Shown here: positions 10,092 through 21,088 of the stretch, in pieces
How positions within the stretch are numbered: the first letter of the stretch is position 1
Layout: each line of letters opens with the position of its first letter
Source of the DNA: Lepidodermella squamata
Taxonomy: Eukaryota; Gastrotricha
DNA: 64,000 nucleotides
Assembly (NCBI GenBank): GCA_047495785.1
Contig: JBLDXI010000003.1
Span: 2,046,001 to 2,110,000, forward strand
Reading direction: 5' to 3'
Made by a program: the position numbers and the translations under genes
The notes under the pieces: model-generated
Databases searched by the model: none
What the model saw: only the letters and a program-made list of their open reading frames with translations
Told to the model about the DNA's origin: nothing

Positions 10092-11251
10092 CCTGATCCT
10101 ACTCGAAAATATTAATCTTGATCTTTTTGTCATCAGTCGACTGATTTTTAAAGTGCGGAAATATTTCCAAGAAACAGTAAACATTTTAACATGATCGAAT
10201 TACATCCTGAGGGCGTCCTCGTGGCGCAGACCACTCATCTCCCCACTTGCATTAATTAACTCTTGCCAAGGAAATGGTTCTTGCGATGATTGCTAACCAC
10301 GTGTTTACTAAGGGGCGATTGATGACGTCTGTGAAGTGGCTAATTGAACTTCTTCGCTTATTTACGCTAGCTGGATCTTGCAGACTTTGTCACATTTCAA
10401 AAATGCTTGCTCGGACTAAGTGCAAATGGACTGGAAAGGAAGTGAAATAAGAAAATACCCGGGGATTAGAATTACCAGTATTACTAAAGAAGCGCGATAT
10501 TATAATGCTAGATATAGCAAAAGTGCAGATTTTTTTAGAAAATCAGATTTTTGTGCTTCACCTTCGTCGCCATTTGTTTCCATTCGGTGATTTTGGACTA
10601 GTCCTTGAAAAGTATTTTTTCATTGTTCGCCAAATTTAGTTATAATTTGGGTACCTCCTCAGCCAATTATAATCTCACAGGAGTCGTTTCCAGCATTAAT
10701 TCATTTCGTCTATATTTGCACTAGATTTTCCATTATTCTCAAGGATTTTCACATCTTCATTATTCCTTCCCTTGATATTCTCAGGTTTTATCAGAAATCG
10801 GTGCGCACGGCTGAAGTAATTTGCTGAATTGAATCTTAAAATAGTTAACACGAGCTAACGGGCTTGGGCTATTTTTAGTTCGGGTTCCAAAAAACTCGAG
10901 CAGGCTAGGGAATTCCGTGAATTTAAAGTGGCAATGTCTGTTTCATCTTTCCAACATTTTGTCCTGGAAATTCAGGAAACTTGAATTTTCGCGCAATTCA
11001 GAATAAAAGAATATTCCAAGAGGCTTGAATGCGTTCCTTTAGAAGGACACATAAGCCCTTGATGAAGGTTTGAAGGTTTGAAGATGTCAACAACTCAAAT
11101 AGATGAATAAAGATCATACCGTTGTAGACATCCAGAGCTTCTTGAGCGAAGCATGAACAAGATTTACCTCTACGTACCGATAGGGAGTTGATTATTGTTT
11201 TTATTCTCAAATTGTTCCTTCTCTTAATCACCTGATGAGTCATTTTCAAAT
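10092..11251. other. intergenic between GPCR genes 3 and 4
   Basis: AT-rich spacer of 1.16 kb. A short stretch near 10860-10910 (GGCTTGGGCTATTTTTAG) resembles the core of the dispersed repeat found at 56641 and 59125. No gene is supported. An 83-codon minus-strand frame lies just 3' of gene 4 and looks like untranslated sequence. Confidence 0.4.
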
Positions 11252-13555
11252 TTACAGTTTTTTTACATCGAATAGACTCAGGGAAATAGAAATCAACAAC
11301 GCAGCAACAGAAATCGTCATAAGCTGTGCGATGGGGTTATTCAAAATAGAAATGACAGCAAATGCTGCCGTGAACAGCATAGCTGTGTTGAAGACTCGAA
11401 GCAGCATTCTCTTATATCGCCGAGTTTTAATAACGTGCTTTTGTGAGTAGAAGCAAATCAGCAAGAGCGCGAAAAGCAGAACTTGCAGGCAGCAGAAAAC
11501 GCCCACTACTAGTCCTTCAAATTTGCTTTTACACATGAAGCTGAGCTGCTCAGTATATACATCAGAATTGAAGTTATAGAAAGAATTAATAAGATCCCAG
11601 GAAACATTTTGTGAAAACGTGGGGGAAGATAAAATCAACCATGCAGCAAGAAGTGCTGCTGAAGAGACGCAAAAAATCAGAGTAGCTATCAAGGTTGACT
11701 GTTGAAGATGCACGAGGATTTCATCCTCAATTTCTCGAGCTAGATCTTTGTTCACTACTTCTTCCGTCCAGCTGCTGCTTCTAAAAGATTTTCGGCCAAG
11801 ACTGGTCCGAGCATTAGTCGTAAGCCGTGACCTGAACTTGGTGAGTGTGAATTTGGTTTTGCTCATCAAATACTCGCGAAGATTGCCGAAGAATACTCCT
11901 TGGATCATACTGATACCCACGACGAGCAAAACTCGTTGCAAGTAGCAGAAAACTACCCATGAATTTTCAAAAGCAGGTGTTGAGAAAATGACTGCTGAAA
12001 CGTTAAGCAACAAACATGCCGAGGTAATTACGACGCTATCGATTGGAAAAGCCGGCGTTCGATGTAAGAAAAACAGCCGAAGCTTCAGACCAAGAGCGAT
12101 GATGTTCAAAACAGTCGCGAAGACTGTTGTTACAAGGATGAAATAGTGAAATTCCTGAGACACTGTCGTAAGTCGCGAAACTGTTTGTTTACGATCCCGC
12201 GGGGGCTTGCCAGTTTCAGTAAACCAAATAGGCGTCTGCAACACTTTTGTCACGTAGCTGCTTGAGTTGTAAGCTGAATTTTCATCGTTGAGTGCAAACG
12301 TGACAAGAACATTGCGTCCAGTTTTCGGGGTCCACTGAACAGCAACTTGGACATCGCCGTCCACCTCTAAACGAGCAGAATAATGAAGAGGACCAATTCT
12401 CAAGCCAACGAAATCAGTTTTCGAAATCGATTGATTAATCTCCTTGATAACAGCATCAGGTTTTGTGGAGTAGCTAGACAACGAGAGATTTGAAAGCGCC
12501 AATATCTTTTCCGCAGAATCCAGGGCTAAAACAGCTTGCAGAGCAGTGTCAAAGCATGAGGCCCTCTTATCGAAGTCTGCAGGTATCTTCCCAGCCGAGT
12601 AATTCAGGAATTTTGCATCAAACTCTTTGAGATCAAACCCGAGTGAAGATTTCATAGTGACGTTCTCATTGGAGGAAGCCATTGCCAGCCAGAATGAGTA
12701 TTTGAGTTGTTCATGAACAATCTCTTTCGAACACCCTATTACTCCCGTTGGAGCAATGTTAGCCGGTTCAAAGTATGATCCGTATAGCAGGAGGAATGCA
12801 TACCTTCCCCCAGTCATTCCCAACTTATGCGTGAAGCATAAGAATTTCATGATTAGCGGTGGTCCAGACGCTTCGAGGGCTATAACCCGGCTGTCGGAGT
12901 CTTTCAAGGTTGAAATGACTTGTTCTGTTATATCTGGAACGCTGTCGAAGTACGAGACCTCAAAATTGTACAGCAACGCCTCCTGAAGTAGAATTGTTGC
13001 TAGAGTATAGTCGAAAACATTGTTGGCGTTCGTCAAGATTCCGAAACGCTTCCAACCCCCGATTTCCTCGAGAAAATGAAGTTGAGGAAATGCAACCAGC
13101 TCCGTAGAAATTCGAGTGCGGTAAAGATTCGGATATCTTGCCCGATTTGAAGTCAACTGAGGAGTTCCACATCCAATAACGATTTGAGCCATGTTCAAAT
13201 GGTGGATACCCCTCCCAAGGGTTAGGCATCCCGAAGAGAAGAATGGACCGATAATGACTGGAGATATCAAACTCTCTTGTTCAGTTCTTTTGATATCGAC
13301 TGCGTGGCGAGTACTTAGAACGCCCTGAGGTCCTTCGTCTTTGAACACAGGGGTGATTTGATAGTTTGGTAGGATGTCGCTCCTGGAATTGACCTCATCG
13401 AAGACAATTTGGCTAGCGATTCGGCATGCTTGACCGTTTCTCGGCTCATCGCCAGTTATCGGAATCAGAACAAGCATCGACATATTGAATGGCTTTTCCG
13501 CTTCCACCAAGTGAGCCAAGCCAATAAGGACAGAAATCGTAGTGAAAAAAGACAT
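11252..13555 (-). CDS. GABA-B-like class C GPCR, gene 4
   Basis: Single exon, 767 residues, starting directly with a signal peptide (MSFFTTISVLIGLAHLVEA). The Venus-flytrap domain carries GDEPRNGQAC, FKDEGPQG, IGPFFSSGC, FLCFTHKLGMTGGRYAFLL and the conserved FVGLR...YSARLEVDGDVQVAVQWTP block. The linker WFTETGKPPRDRK leads into seven hydrophobic segments. The tail after TM7 is only about nine residues (ends FDVKKL). The loop between TM3 and TM4 is about 60 residues and rich in K, R and S. A TATA box lies 36-43 bp upstream of the ATG, which supports this start. It is a tandem neighbour of gene 3 on the same strand. Confidence 0.88.
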   Translation of the reverse strand: MSFFTTISVLIGLAHLVEAEKPFNMSMLVLIPITGDEPRNGQACRIASQIVFDEVNSRSDILPNYQITPVFKDEGPQGVLSTRHAVDIKRTEQESLISPVIIGPFFSSGCLTLGRGIHHLNMAQIVIGCGTPQLTSNRARYPNLYRTRISTELVAFPQLHFLEEIGGWKRFGILTNANNVFDYTLATILLQEALLYNFEVSYFDSVPDITEQVISTLKDSDSRVIALEASGPPLIMKFLCFTHKLGMTGGRYAFLLLYGSYFEPANIAPTGVIGCSKEIVHEQLKYSFWLAMASSNENVTMKSSLGFDLKEFDAKFLNYSAGKIPADFDKRASCFDTALQAVLALDSAEKILALSNLSLSSYSTKPDAVIKEINQSISKTDFVGLRIGPLHYSARLEVDGDVQVAVQWTPKTGRNVLVTFALNDENSAYNSSSYVTKVLQTPIWFTETGKPPRDRKQTVSRLTTVSQEFHYFILVTTVFATVLNIIALGLKLRLFFLHRTPAFPIDSVVITSACLLLNVSAVIFSTPAFENSWVVFCYLQRVLLVVGISMIQGVFFGNLREYLMSKTKFTLTKFRSRLTTNARTSLGRKSFRSSSWTEEVVNKDLAREIEDEILVHLQQSTLIATLIFCVSSAALLAAWLILSSPTFSQNVSWDLINSFYNFNSDVYTEQLSFMCKSKFEGLVVGVFCCLQVLLFALLLICFYSQKHVIKTRRYKRMLLRVFNTAMLFTAAFAVISILNNPIAQLMTISVAALLISISLSLFDVKKL

Positions 13556-13590
13556 TTTTCAAATCAGACTCAGGGTATATGATTGACTTT

Positions 13591-13598
13591 TATTTATA
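13591..13598 (-). promoter_or_regulatory. TATA box of GPCR gene 4
   Basis: TATAAATA on the minus strand, 36 bp before the start codon at 13555. A start site about 25-30 bp downstream would leave a very short leader. Confidence 0.55.
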
Positions 13599-14851
13599 TG
13601 TGACTCCCGCCTACTCTACAAGCGAATCACTTATATCAGCCAAATTAGCCAAAATAATGAACGGGCGTCTGTTATGCGTAGCGAATAATTAGCAATATTC
13701 GCATATCTTTCCGTGATAGTCGTGGCTGCCCTTGGAAAAAATCTTAAAATAGCCGTCCTCCTTGGATTTATCTCGCTGACTTGAGAGACATTCGACTGCT
13801 ACTTACATCTATCATGCGGGTAATGCTGTCAATTATCGAAATTAAATTGAATGAACTACATGCCGTCACGACACTTGAGGTCGTGGGGCGAAGGTTTATG
13901 CGCTTCTCTGAGATGAGGAGTAGTTATGGTTTGACTTGACGTAATTATCAGCCTTACAGGTATCAACGTTGTTTTCAAAGACTGTTGTCCTTCAACCAGG
14001 ATAACTTCGAACTGAACATGTGTGTTCACAAAATTATCTATAACTCATTCAAAAGATGAAGAATTCATAAGGAAAAGCTCACGATTATATTAACCATACG
14101 TGGGGAGCCTCTCGCTTTCAGGTTGATTATAATTCACAGAGTGTTGGATCGATCCAGTCATCATTATAAAATTGCTTCATAGTGAAATGCAAAATGATAA
14201 GCTAATTCTTTTGCTAGGATGCTTGAATATTATTTTCTGCCCAAGGCATGGAACGTATTGAATTTGGATGATCTTCCTTTAGCACATCATTGGCATTTAT
14301 CAGTAAATCTATCCAAGAAGTTTCATCCAAGAAACTTCAAAGTCTCAGGTTCCTTCAAAAATAACCGTAGCCTACATTAATAGCATTATACGACACCCTA
14401 AAAATAGAATAGTCAGATTCATAATCAGAATCGAGGCTCATCTCCAATTTCAACAGGGCTTATTACTGAATATATTAATCTCGAGAATACAGAGGCAGAC
14501 ATCTTCTGATGCTGAGGATTCCTCGAAACCTCTATAATGGCGAGATAATCCTAACAGCTGAGAACTGAGAAAATAGTGAACAACAACACGAACAAAAGTA
14601 CATCGAAGCGTGATGTTTTGATGCCATGATTGAAACATGACTGATGAAACATGACTAACTACTGAAATAAAAACATTTATTCCAACTAACGCGACAGTGA
14701 ACAACAAACCAAGCGTCGAACGAATTTTGTAGAAGTAAAGGAATATTGTATATTCCCAGCCATTTCGACAGCCAAACGAGTCGAGTTTCAGAAATTGAAT
14801 TGAATCGAAAGATTTGATGTGTTTTACAATTTGATTGAATTTGCTGCAATT
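13599..14851. other. intergenic between GPCR genes 4 and 5
   Basis: About 1.25 kb with no supported gene. The minus-strand frames at 14450-14855 lie just downstream of gene 5 and have no recognisable domain. Confidence 0.4.
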
Positions 14852-17314
14852 TCAAGCAATATGGACGCTTGAAGACCGAGCTGCATACAGAAGTGTATGA
14901 TTGTCGCGGGTGAATCTATTCGCAATAGCAGGCCATAGCATCACAATGCTTGAAACTCCAGATATTGCGAAACTGAACAAAGACATTACCATCAACTGGC
15001 CGGAAGGTGAGGATTGCAGAACTACTACAAGAAGCACAGCGCCACCAATCAGAGTCGTCAAATTGGTTGAAGCAAAGCGTATCGAACCAAGATCGGGGTA
15101 TACACTATGCTGAAAATTATTTCGCAAGCCATAAGCTAAAGCAGTGTTGAGACAAGCTATAATCGCATGAAACGCAATGAGGGCTCCGATCCACTCGAGA
15201 TCATGATCAGAGGAGCACAGAAATGCCTCGGAGATGAATATAACATCTGCATTTTCATCGTAATATCCCGGATGGACGAGTGTACCTTTATAAGTCGCTG
15301 GATCAGAGATAAGCCAGACCATCAAAACGATCAAATTTGAGAGTAAGATGCAGGCAACCCCAGTTGAGTTGTACCGAGCTCTTTCTGCAACATGATCATT
15401 AGGCTGGTGTAAAACTGATTGCCGCAGACTTTGTCTATTAGCAGGCGTTAGACTGCTGAGTCTGCTTGTGCGAGTCGGCTGTGGATTTTTTGAATTGACG
15501 TTCCCAGCATCTGCTCTCGAACATCTGTGACCAAGGTGTTTGTACTTGTTGTGAAACAGCAATCTTGATAATAAAGGACTTTGAATGAGAGCCAACGCCA
15601 ATGTAGGGAGTATCCGCTGTAGTAGACAGAGGCTGTCCGGTGTTTCTCCGACAGACCTTACGCCAAACACACATCCGGCAACATTCAATAGGACGCAGCC
15701 AGAAATAACTAAGATTCGGGTCGATGGGTAGACTCTATTTCTCATCAGTTCTGATCTCGTGGTAATCGCGAGACTTACAAACTGAGCGATCGATAGGCCC
15801 GTTGAAATGATAATAGATATCCAAAAGTACTCAAAAGAGACAGCTTCGACGGAAGCTTTCACTGTAACCCTATCTTTAGGTGCATTTCCATCGGCAGTGA
15901 ACCAAATGGGCGAGCTCACTGATCTAACATCGGAATAGCTCGACAAATTGTAAGCCGATGCATTTGCCATGGGTTTGAATAGGTACAAAACCTTCCTAGA
16001 TGAAGGCGGTGTCCATTGAACTACAGAATAAGTTTCGTCATCAAGCTCCATCCGCGACGAGTAGTAAAAACGCTTGATTCTGAGGCCGATGAAATCAGTC
16101 TCAGCCATTGACTCATTTACGGCTTTCACCACAAGTTTTGGATCAGTGTTATAGTCCATAAGTGACATATTCTTGTTAGAAAGCCTCCTCTCGGCCTTGT
16201 CGAGTGCTAGAATGGTCTGTAGGGCATTATCGTGGCAACCCGCTCTTCTATCGTGATCTGCATAAATCTGGTTACTGGTGGACTTGGCAAGAATATTTTC
16301 GAATTCTAGGAAGTTATAGCCTAATGGGTTCCTCGAATTCACATCCTCCGTAATAGAAGACCAGCCAACCCAGAAGGACAGCTTAAGTTGAGCTTTCACA
16401 TTATCACGACTGCAGCCCTCCGAAATGTATTGCGGTAAAGCATTTGGGTCGAAATAAGCCGGTAAGAGGAGCACAAATGCATATTTCTCCCCAGCCAATC
16501 CGAACTTGTAAGCTTGGCACAAGAATAATATGATCAAAGGGTTAGCAGTTACATCAAGGACTATTATTCTGGTATCACTAATTTTAAGAGAAGCCATCAA
16601 CCTTTCGTCGAAATCCATGGCAATTTCGAAAAACGAAACGTCAAAATTGTTTTTGACGGCCTCTTTAAGGAGAAAAATTGCTAGGGTCAGATCGAAAGCA
16701 TTCACAGGCATTGTAACAATGCCGAATCTATCGCCGAATGTTCTCCGAATGAACTGGAGCTGGGAGTAACTGATCAGCTCTCCAGTTCCTCGATTTCGAT
16801 AGTGGTTCGGATAGCGACTTCTCTTAGCCGTTGTTTGAGGAGTTCCGCAAGCTGTAGCTGTATGGATCATGTCTATATGATGAATCATCCCAGCTAGGGG
16901 TATGCAGCCAGGTGCGAACCACGGCCCAATCATGATTGGTGACTGATAAGTTCCCTTCATAGCCAAGTTTTCTTTGTGGGTTTCGAAGGTATTTCGAAAT
17001 TCAACGGCTCTTCTTACGGTGAAAAAGGCTTGAGGGCCTTCATCGACATACGTCCCCTCAATTCGATACTTTGGCAAGATGTCCAGTCGATTGTTGACGT
17101 TTTCAAAAGCAACCTCAGCGCCAGCCTTTTATAGATGTGGCGAAAAAATGCAAGCTATTAATATTGAAATTATATCTATTACTTTGCAAGCCTGGCCAGT
17201 TCTTGGTTCATCCCCTGTAATTGGAATCTGGAATAACACGGTGATAGTGTTGGGTTTTTGAATGGCACACGCAGCCCAAAACATGAGCATTAGGCATAGC
17301 AACTTGAGCTGCAT
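14852..17314 (-). CDS. GABA-B-like class C GPCR, gene 5 (two exons)
   Basis: Exon 1 is 17314-17183 (44 codons: signal peptide, then IPITGDEPRTGQACK). Exon 2 is 17125-14852. A 57-nt phase-0 GT-AG intron with an in-frame stop separates them, and the joined protein is 801 residues. The start lies in exon 1; an exon-2-only reading would lose the signal peptide. The rest is the standard array layout: Venus-flytrap domain (YVDEGPQ, IGPWFAPGC), linker WFTADGNAPKDRV (A replaces the first P), then 7TM. The loop between TM3 and TM4 is about 60 residues. It is a close paralogue of gene 6, with an intron at the same position and two near-identical blocks. A TATATAAG sits 262 bp upstream, so an untranslated 5' exon is possible. 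Confidence 0.87.
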
Positions 17315-18192
17315 GTTGCGACAAGAATTAAAAAATGGCACAATGTGATTTTCACGGGAACCTAACTGTATTATTGGTGCATGCGCTGAGACTAAATTTA
17401 GAATTCTGCTCTTAATAGCTTCCTCCATCTCAACGAAAGGAATTTGTTCGGATGAGTTGAGTTTGAACGAAATGGACATTTCATTTCCGCGTTTGAAGAT
17501 ATTGCGCACTCTATTATCCGGAGAATTAGTGAGTCCTCGTGTCTCATCCTGGGAGATTGGTGAACTAAAAGCATGCTTATATACATACACATATTTCATC
17601 GCGCACTTCTACTCTTTGTTGTCCCACAAAGAGTTAGCTCGGGCGCGATGTTAAAAATCCTAGCCAAAGAAATCTGAGGTAACGCGTGGGAAACACGCTT
17701 TCAAGCTTTCGAATCTTAACTGATGTGTGTCGGCTGTCGGCTTTTACTTCGAAAAGTGTTTTCAATATTACCTGAATAGTTCTGCTTTATTGACGTTTCA
17801 ATGACCTAATAAATAGAAAGATGGATCGCGTTTCGAAATGTCAGGGTGAAAATGTCTATACAATACATGAAATATCGCGCCTGGTATGAACGTTTATTTT
17901 AAAGGATTGGGTTTTGAAAAGCCCTGTCACAGCTAGATCTCGCGTTCGTGCAATCACACTTTCAGTCAATGCGTTTTGTAATAGTCGGCGATCGCGTGTT
18001 CTAACTATGACTAGGTAGGCTGTTGTCTTCAAGGGCGCATGGTAATACGATGAAACGTTGGCTTTGCATGAGAACGCCATATTAAAAAACGACGAAATGT
18101 GTATGGCAAGTTACGGTTCATGTTGAGCACCGATACTTCATTCACAAAAAGACCATAAGTTTGAATCGACAGGAACTAAACCTGCAACCAGC
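17315..18192. other. intergenic between GPCR genes 5 and 6
   Basis: No gene supported. It contains TATATAAGCATGC on the minus strand (17583-17571). The same 13-mer occurs at 49117-49129 on the plus strand, so it may be part of a dispersed repeat rather than a promoter. Confidence 0.35.
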
Positions 18193-20637
18193 TCATGAGA
18201 TCACGCTTGGATCAGGAGCGTATTTGCTTCCCACCGCGGGCCAAAGCACTATGGAGCTGGTTGCTGCTGATATTGTTAAGCTGAATAAAGATATAACCAT
18301 CAATTGACCTGTTGGCGAAGACGGCAGAACTACAACGAGAAGCACAACGCCTCCAAACAGAGTCGTAAAATTGGTTGAAGCAAAGCGTATCGAACCAAGA
18401 TCGGGGTATACACTATGCTGAAAATTATTTCGCAAGCCATAAGCTAAAGCAGTGTTGAGACAAGCTATAATCGCATGAAACGCAATGAGGGCTCCGATCC
18501 ACTCGAGATCATGATCAGACGAGCAGAGATATGCCTCGGAGTTGAATATCACATCTGCCTTTTCATCATAATATCCGGAATCAATGAGGGTCCGCTTGTA
18601 AGTCGGTTCTTTGATGAATAGCCAGCAGGACAAAGTAATTACCGTGCATATTGTTAACCCACCCACGCCAATGATGGGATAGCGATTTTTTTCCTTAACG
18701 TGATCTGTGGGTTTGAAGATCGGACTGTTTCCCGGGAAATCCTTTTCTACTTGAAATTTGACTTGCTTCCGACCATACGCGCTTTTTGTGTTTAGTGTGC
18801 GAAAACCTTGTGCGGTGAAGGTACCACTCTCCACGTTCCGCAGAATGGATCGAGATCCTTTGTATCTATTATGAAAAAGGAGCCTTGAAAGTAAGGATCC
18901 CTGAATGAAGGCTAACGCCAGTGCAGGAAGTACTCGCTGTAAGAAGCATACGTCATTCGGTGATTTTCCGATTGATCTAACGCCAAACACAATGCCGCAG
19001 CAGTTGAGGAAGAAGCAACCGGATAAGACTAGAATTTGTGTGATAGGATATCCCTCAGACGAACTTCTCTTAAGCTTGTCTCTAATGGAAAATGTCAAAA
19101 AAATGAACTGGGCGAGTGACATTCCAATTGCAATCACTACTGTTAGCCAGAAAAACTCGGACGATACTGCCATTACGGAAACTTTTAACGAAGCTTTGTC
19201 TTTAGGCGCATTTCCGTCCGGGCTGAACCAGGTGGGAAAGTTTACCGGTTTGAAGTCTGCGTAGCCAGAAAGATCATAGGTCGAAGAATTCGGAAGTGTT
19301 TTAATGTAGTACAACACCCTCCTAGTTGAAGGTGGGGTCCATTGAACAGCAGAATATGTCTCGTCATCAAGTTCGGCCCGTGATGAGTAATGAAACCTTT
19401 TGAGTCTCAGGCCAATGAAATCAGTATTGGCCATCGACTCGTTCACCACCTTCATGACAAAATGAGGGTTTGATTTGAAATCTTTGAGAGTCATATTCAT
19501 TTTAGACAACTGTTTTTCAGCTGAATCAAGAGCTAGAACCGTTTGAAGGGCGTTGTCATGGCAGCCGGCTCTTCGATCGTGGTCGGAAAAAATTGTATTG
19601 TTAGTCATATTAGCAAGGATTTTGTCAAATTCTAAGAAGGAATAGCCTAATGGGTTAGTGGAGTTGACGTCGTCAGTTGCAGCTGACCAACCAATCCAAA
19701 ATGATAGCTTCAACTGATCTTTCAGATTTTCCCGGCTGCAACCGTCGGAGATATTAGCTGGCAGAACATTTGGGTCGAAATACGCTGGTAGAAGGAGCAA
19801 AAACGCATATTTCGGGCCAGTTATTCCAGACTTGTAAGCTTGGCATAGAAACTGGATGATCATTGGAGGAGCTGTCACATCAAGAACGGTTATTCGCGTA
19901 TCACTAGCCTTGAGAGCCCCTAGTAACCGCTCATCGAAATCGATTGCTATCTCAAAAAATGAAACATCAAAATGATTTTTCATCGCTTCCTTCAGGAGAA
20001 AAGTGGCTATGGTGTAGTCGAAAGGATTGCCTGGGGCTGTTACTATACCGAATCGATTTCCAAAGCTACGCCTGATGAACTGGAGTTGGGAGTAACCGAT
20101 CAGCTCTCCAGTTCCTCGATTTCGATAGTGGTTCGGATAGCGACTTCTCTTTGCCGTTGTTTGAGGGGTTCCACAAGCTGTAGCTGTATGAATCATGTCT
20201 ATGTGATGAATCATCCCAGCAAGGGGTATGCAACCAGGTGCGAACCACGGCCCAATCATGATTGGGGACTGAAAAGTGTTGTTACTCTCCCAGTTTATTC
20301 CTGCTTCTTCGAAAGACTTCCGAAATTCCACCAATTTTCGGATGGCGAAGAACCCTTGAGGCCCTTCATCGACGTACGTTGCTTCGATTTGGTAGTCGCG
20401 CAAGATATCAGCCCTGCGGTTAACCTGCTGAAAAACAACTTCAGCACCCGCCTGGTGTAAAAAGTCATAGAGAGTTTGCAACAAAAACTGCTTTATTGAT
20501 ACCTTGCAAGCCAGGCCAGTCCTTGGATCGTCTCCAGTAATCGGTATCTGTACCAATACAGATAGGGTATTTCGCTTTTGAATCGAATTGGCTGCATAGA
20601 TGAGAAGAAGAAGTGTAACACTAGTTTTTGGCATCAT
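18193..20637 (-). CDS. GABA-B-like class C GPCR, gene 6 (two exons, stop-free intron)
   Basis: An uninterrupted frame of 814 codons exists, but by comparison with gene 5 it contains a 51-nt GT-AG intron (20502-20452) that happens to be a multiple of three with no stop. The exons are 20637-20503 and 20451-18193, giving 797 residues. Removing it joins ...GLACK to AGAEVVF, matching all paralogues; keeping it adds 17 unrelated residues inside the first helix of the ligand domain. Other features: signal peptide (MMPKTSVTLLLLIYAANS), IGPWFAPGC, linker WFSPDGNAPKDKA, 7TM, and a short tail. It is most similar to gene 5. The first two codons are both Met, so either may start. Confidence 0.86.
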   Translation of the reverse strand: MMPKTSVTLLLLIYAANSIQKRNTLSVLVQIPITGDDPRTGLACKVSIKQFLLQTLYDFLHQAGAEVVFQQVNRRADILRDYQIEATYVDEGPQGFFAIRKLVEFRKSFEEAGINWESNNTFQSPIMIGPWFAPGCIPLAGMIHHIDMIHTATACGTPQTTAKRSRYPNHYRNRGTGELIGYSQLQFIRRSFGNRFGIVTAPGNPFDYTIATFLLKEAMKNHFDVSFFEIAIDFDERLLGALKASDTRITVLDVTAPPMIIQFLCQAYKSGITGPKYAFLLLLPAYFDPNVLPANISDGCSRENLKDQLKLSFWIGWSAATDDVNSTNPLGYSFLEFDKILANMTNNTIFSDHDRRAGCHDNALQTVLALDSAEKQLSKMNMTLKDFKSNPHFVMKVVNESMANTDFIGLRLKRFHYSSRAELDDETYSAVQWTPPSTRRVLYYIKTLPNSSTYDLSGYADFKPVNFPTWFSPDGNAPKDKASLKVSVMAVSSEFFWLTVVIAIGMSLAQFIFLTFSIRDKLKRSSSEGYPITQILVLSGCFFLNCCGIVFGVRSIGKSPNDVCFLQRVLPALALAFIQGSLLSRLLFHNRYKGSRSILRNVESGTFTAQGFRTLNTKSAYGRKQVKFQVEKDFPGNSPIFKPTDHVKEKNRYPIIGVGGLTICTVITLSCWLFIKEPTYKRTLIDSGYYDEKADVIFNSEAYLCSSDHDLEWIGALIAFHAIIACLNTALAYGLRNNFQHSVYPDLGSIRFASTNFTTLFGGVVLLVVVLPSSPTGQLMVISLFSLTISAATSSIVLWPAVGSKYAPDPSVIS

Positions 20638-21088
20638 TTCGCGTTAAGAAAGGACAAATGCACTACTAATAACGCTTTGCTGTTTTTGACTATGAGGTGT
20701 GTGTTATCCGGTCCGTTGGCTTTTAGACACGAAACACGACACCATTAGGAAAAATCTAGAGTGTGCAATCTAAAAACCACGGGATTCCTAAACTTGACAC
20801 CATTCATCCCTGTCCTGAATTCGGCTGAGATATCAAGTGCTTTCCAGAGGGACGTGGGCGAGAGCAGAACATGTGAATAACAATGAACAGTATTGAACAA
20901 GTTAAAGAGGTGAGAAATTTCGTGGTTAGATAACGTTGTGTGTCTCTGTTATGACGAAAGAATGTTGGCAAATATTTGTTGTTTTGTTGCGTGGAGGTGA
21001 GAATTCCACGAAAAAGATTTAAGACGCATGAAGGGTACGTTTTATTTCATTCAGCTGACAACATTTTGTATTTTGTGCTCGGTGCAGC
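20638..21088. other. divergent upstream region of GPCR gene 6 and SUEL gene
   Basis: 451 bp separates the start of minus-strand gene 6 from the start of the plus-strand lectin gene, so it must hold both promoters. No clear TATA box or repeat was identified. Confidence 0.4.

Noticed and set aside
10092-10184. Upstream Met at 10184 for gene 3
   Set aside because: The extension is basic and not signal-like, whereas the Met at 10091 starts a standard signal peptide.
14852-17077. Gene 5 starting at 17077 as a 741-residue protein
   Set aside because: That start lacks a signal peptide. The upstream exon 17314-17183 supplies it and joins in phase.
20452-20502. A 17-residue insert in the gene 6 protein
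   Set aside because: It has perfect GT...CAG boundaries, lies exactly where gene 5 has an intron, and is absent from all paralogues, so it is treated as an intron.
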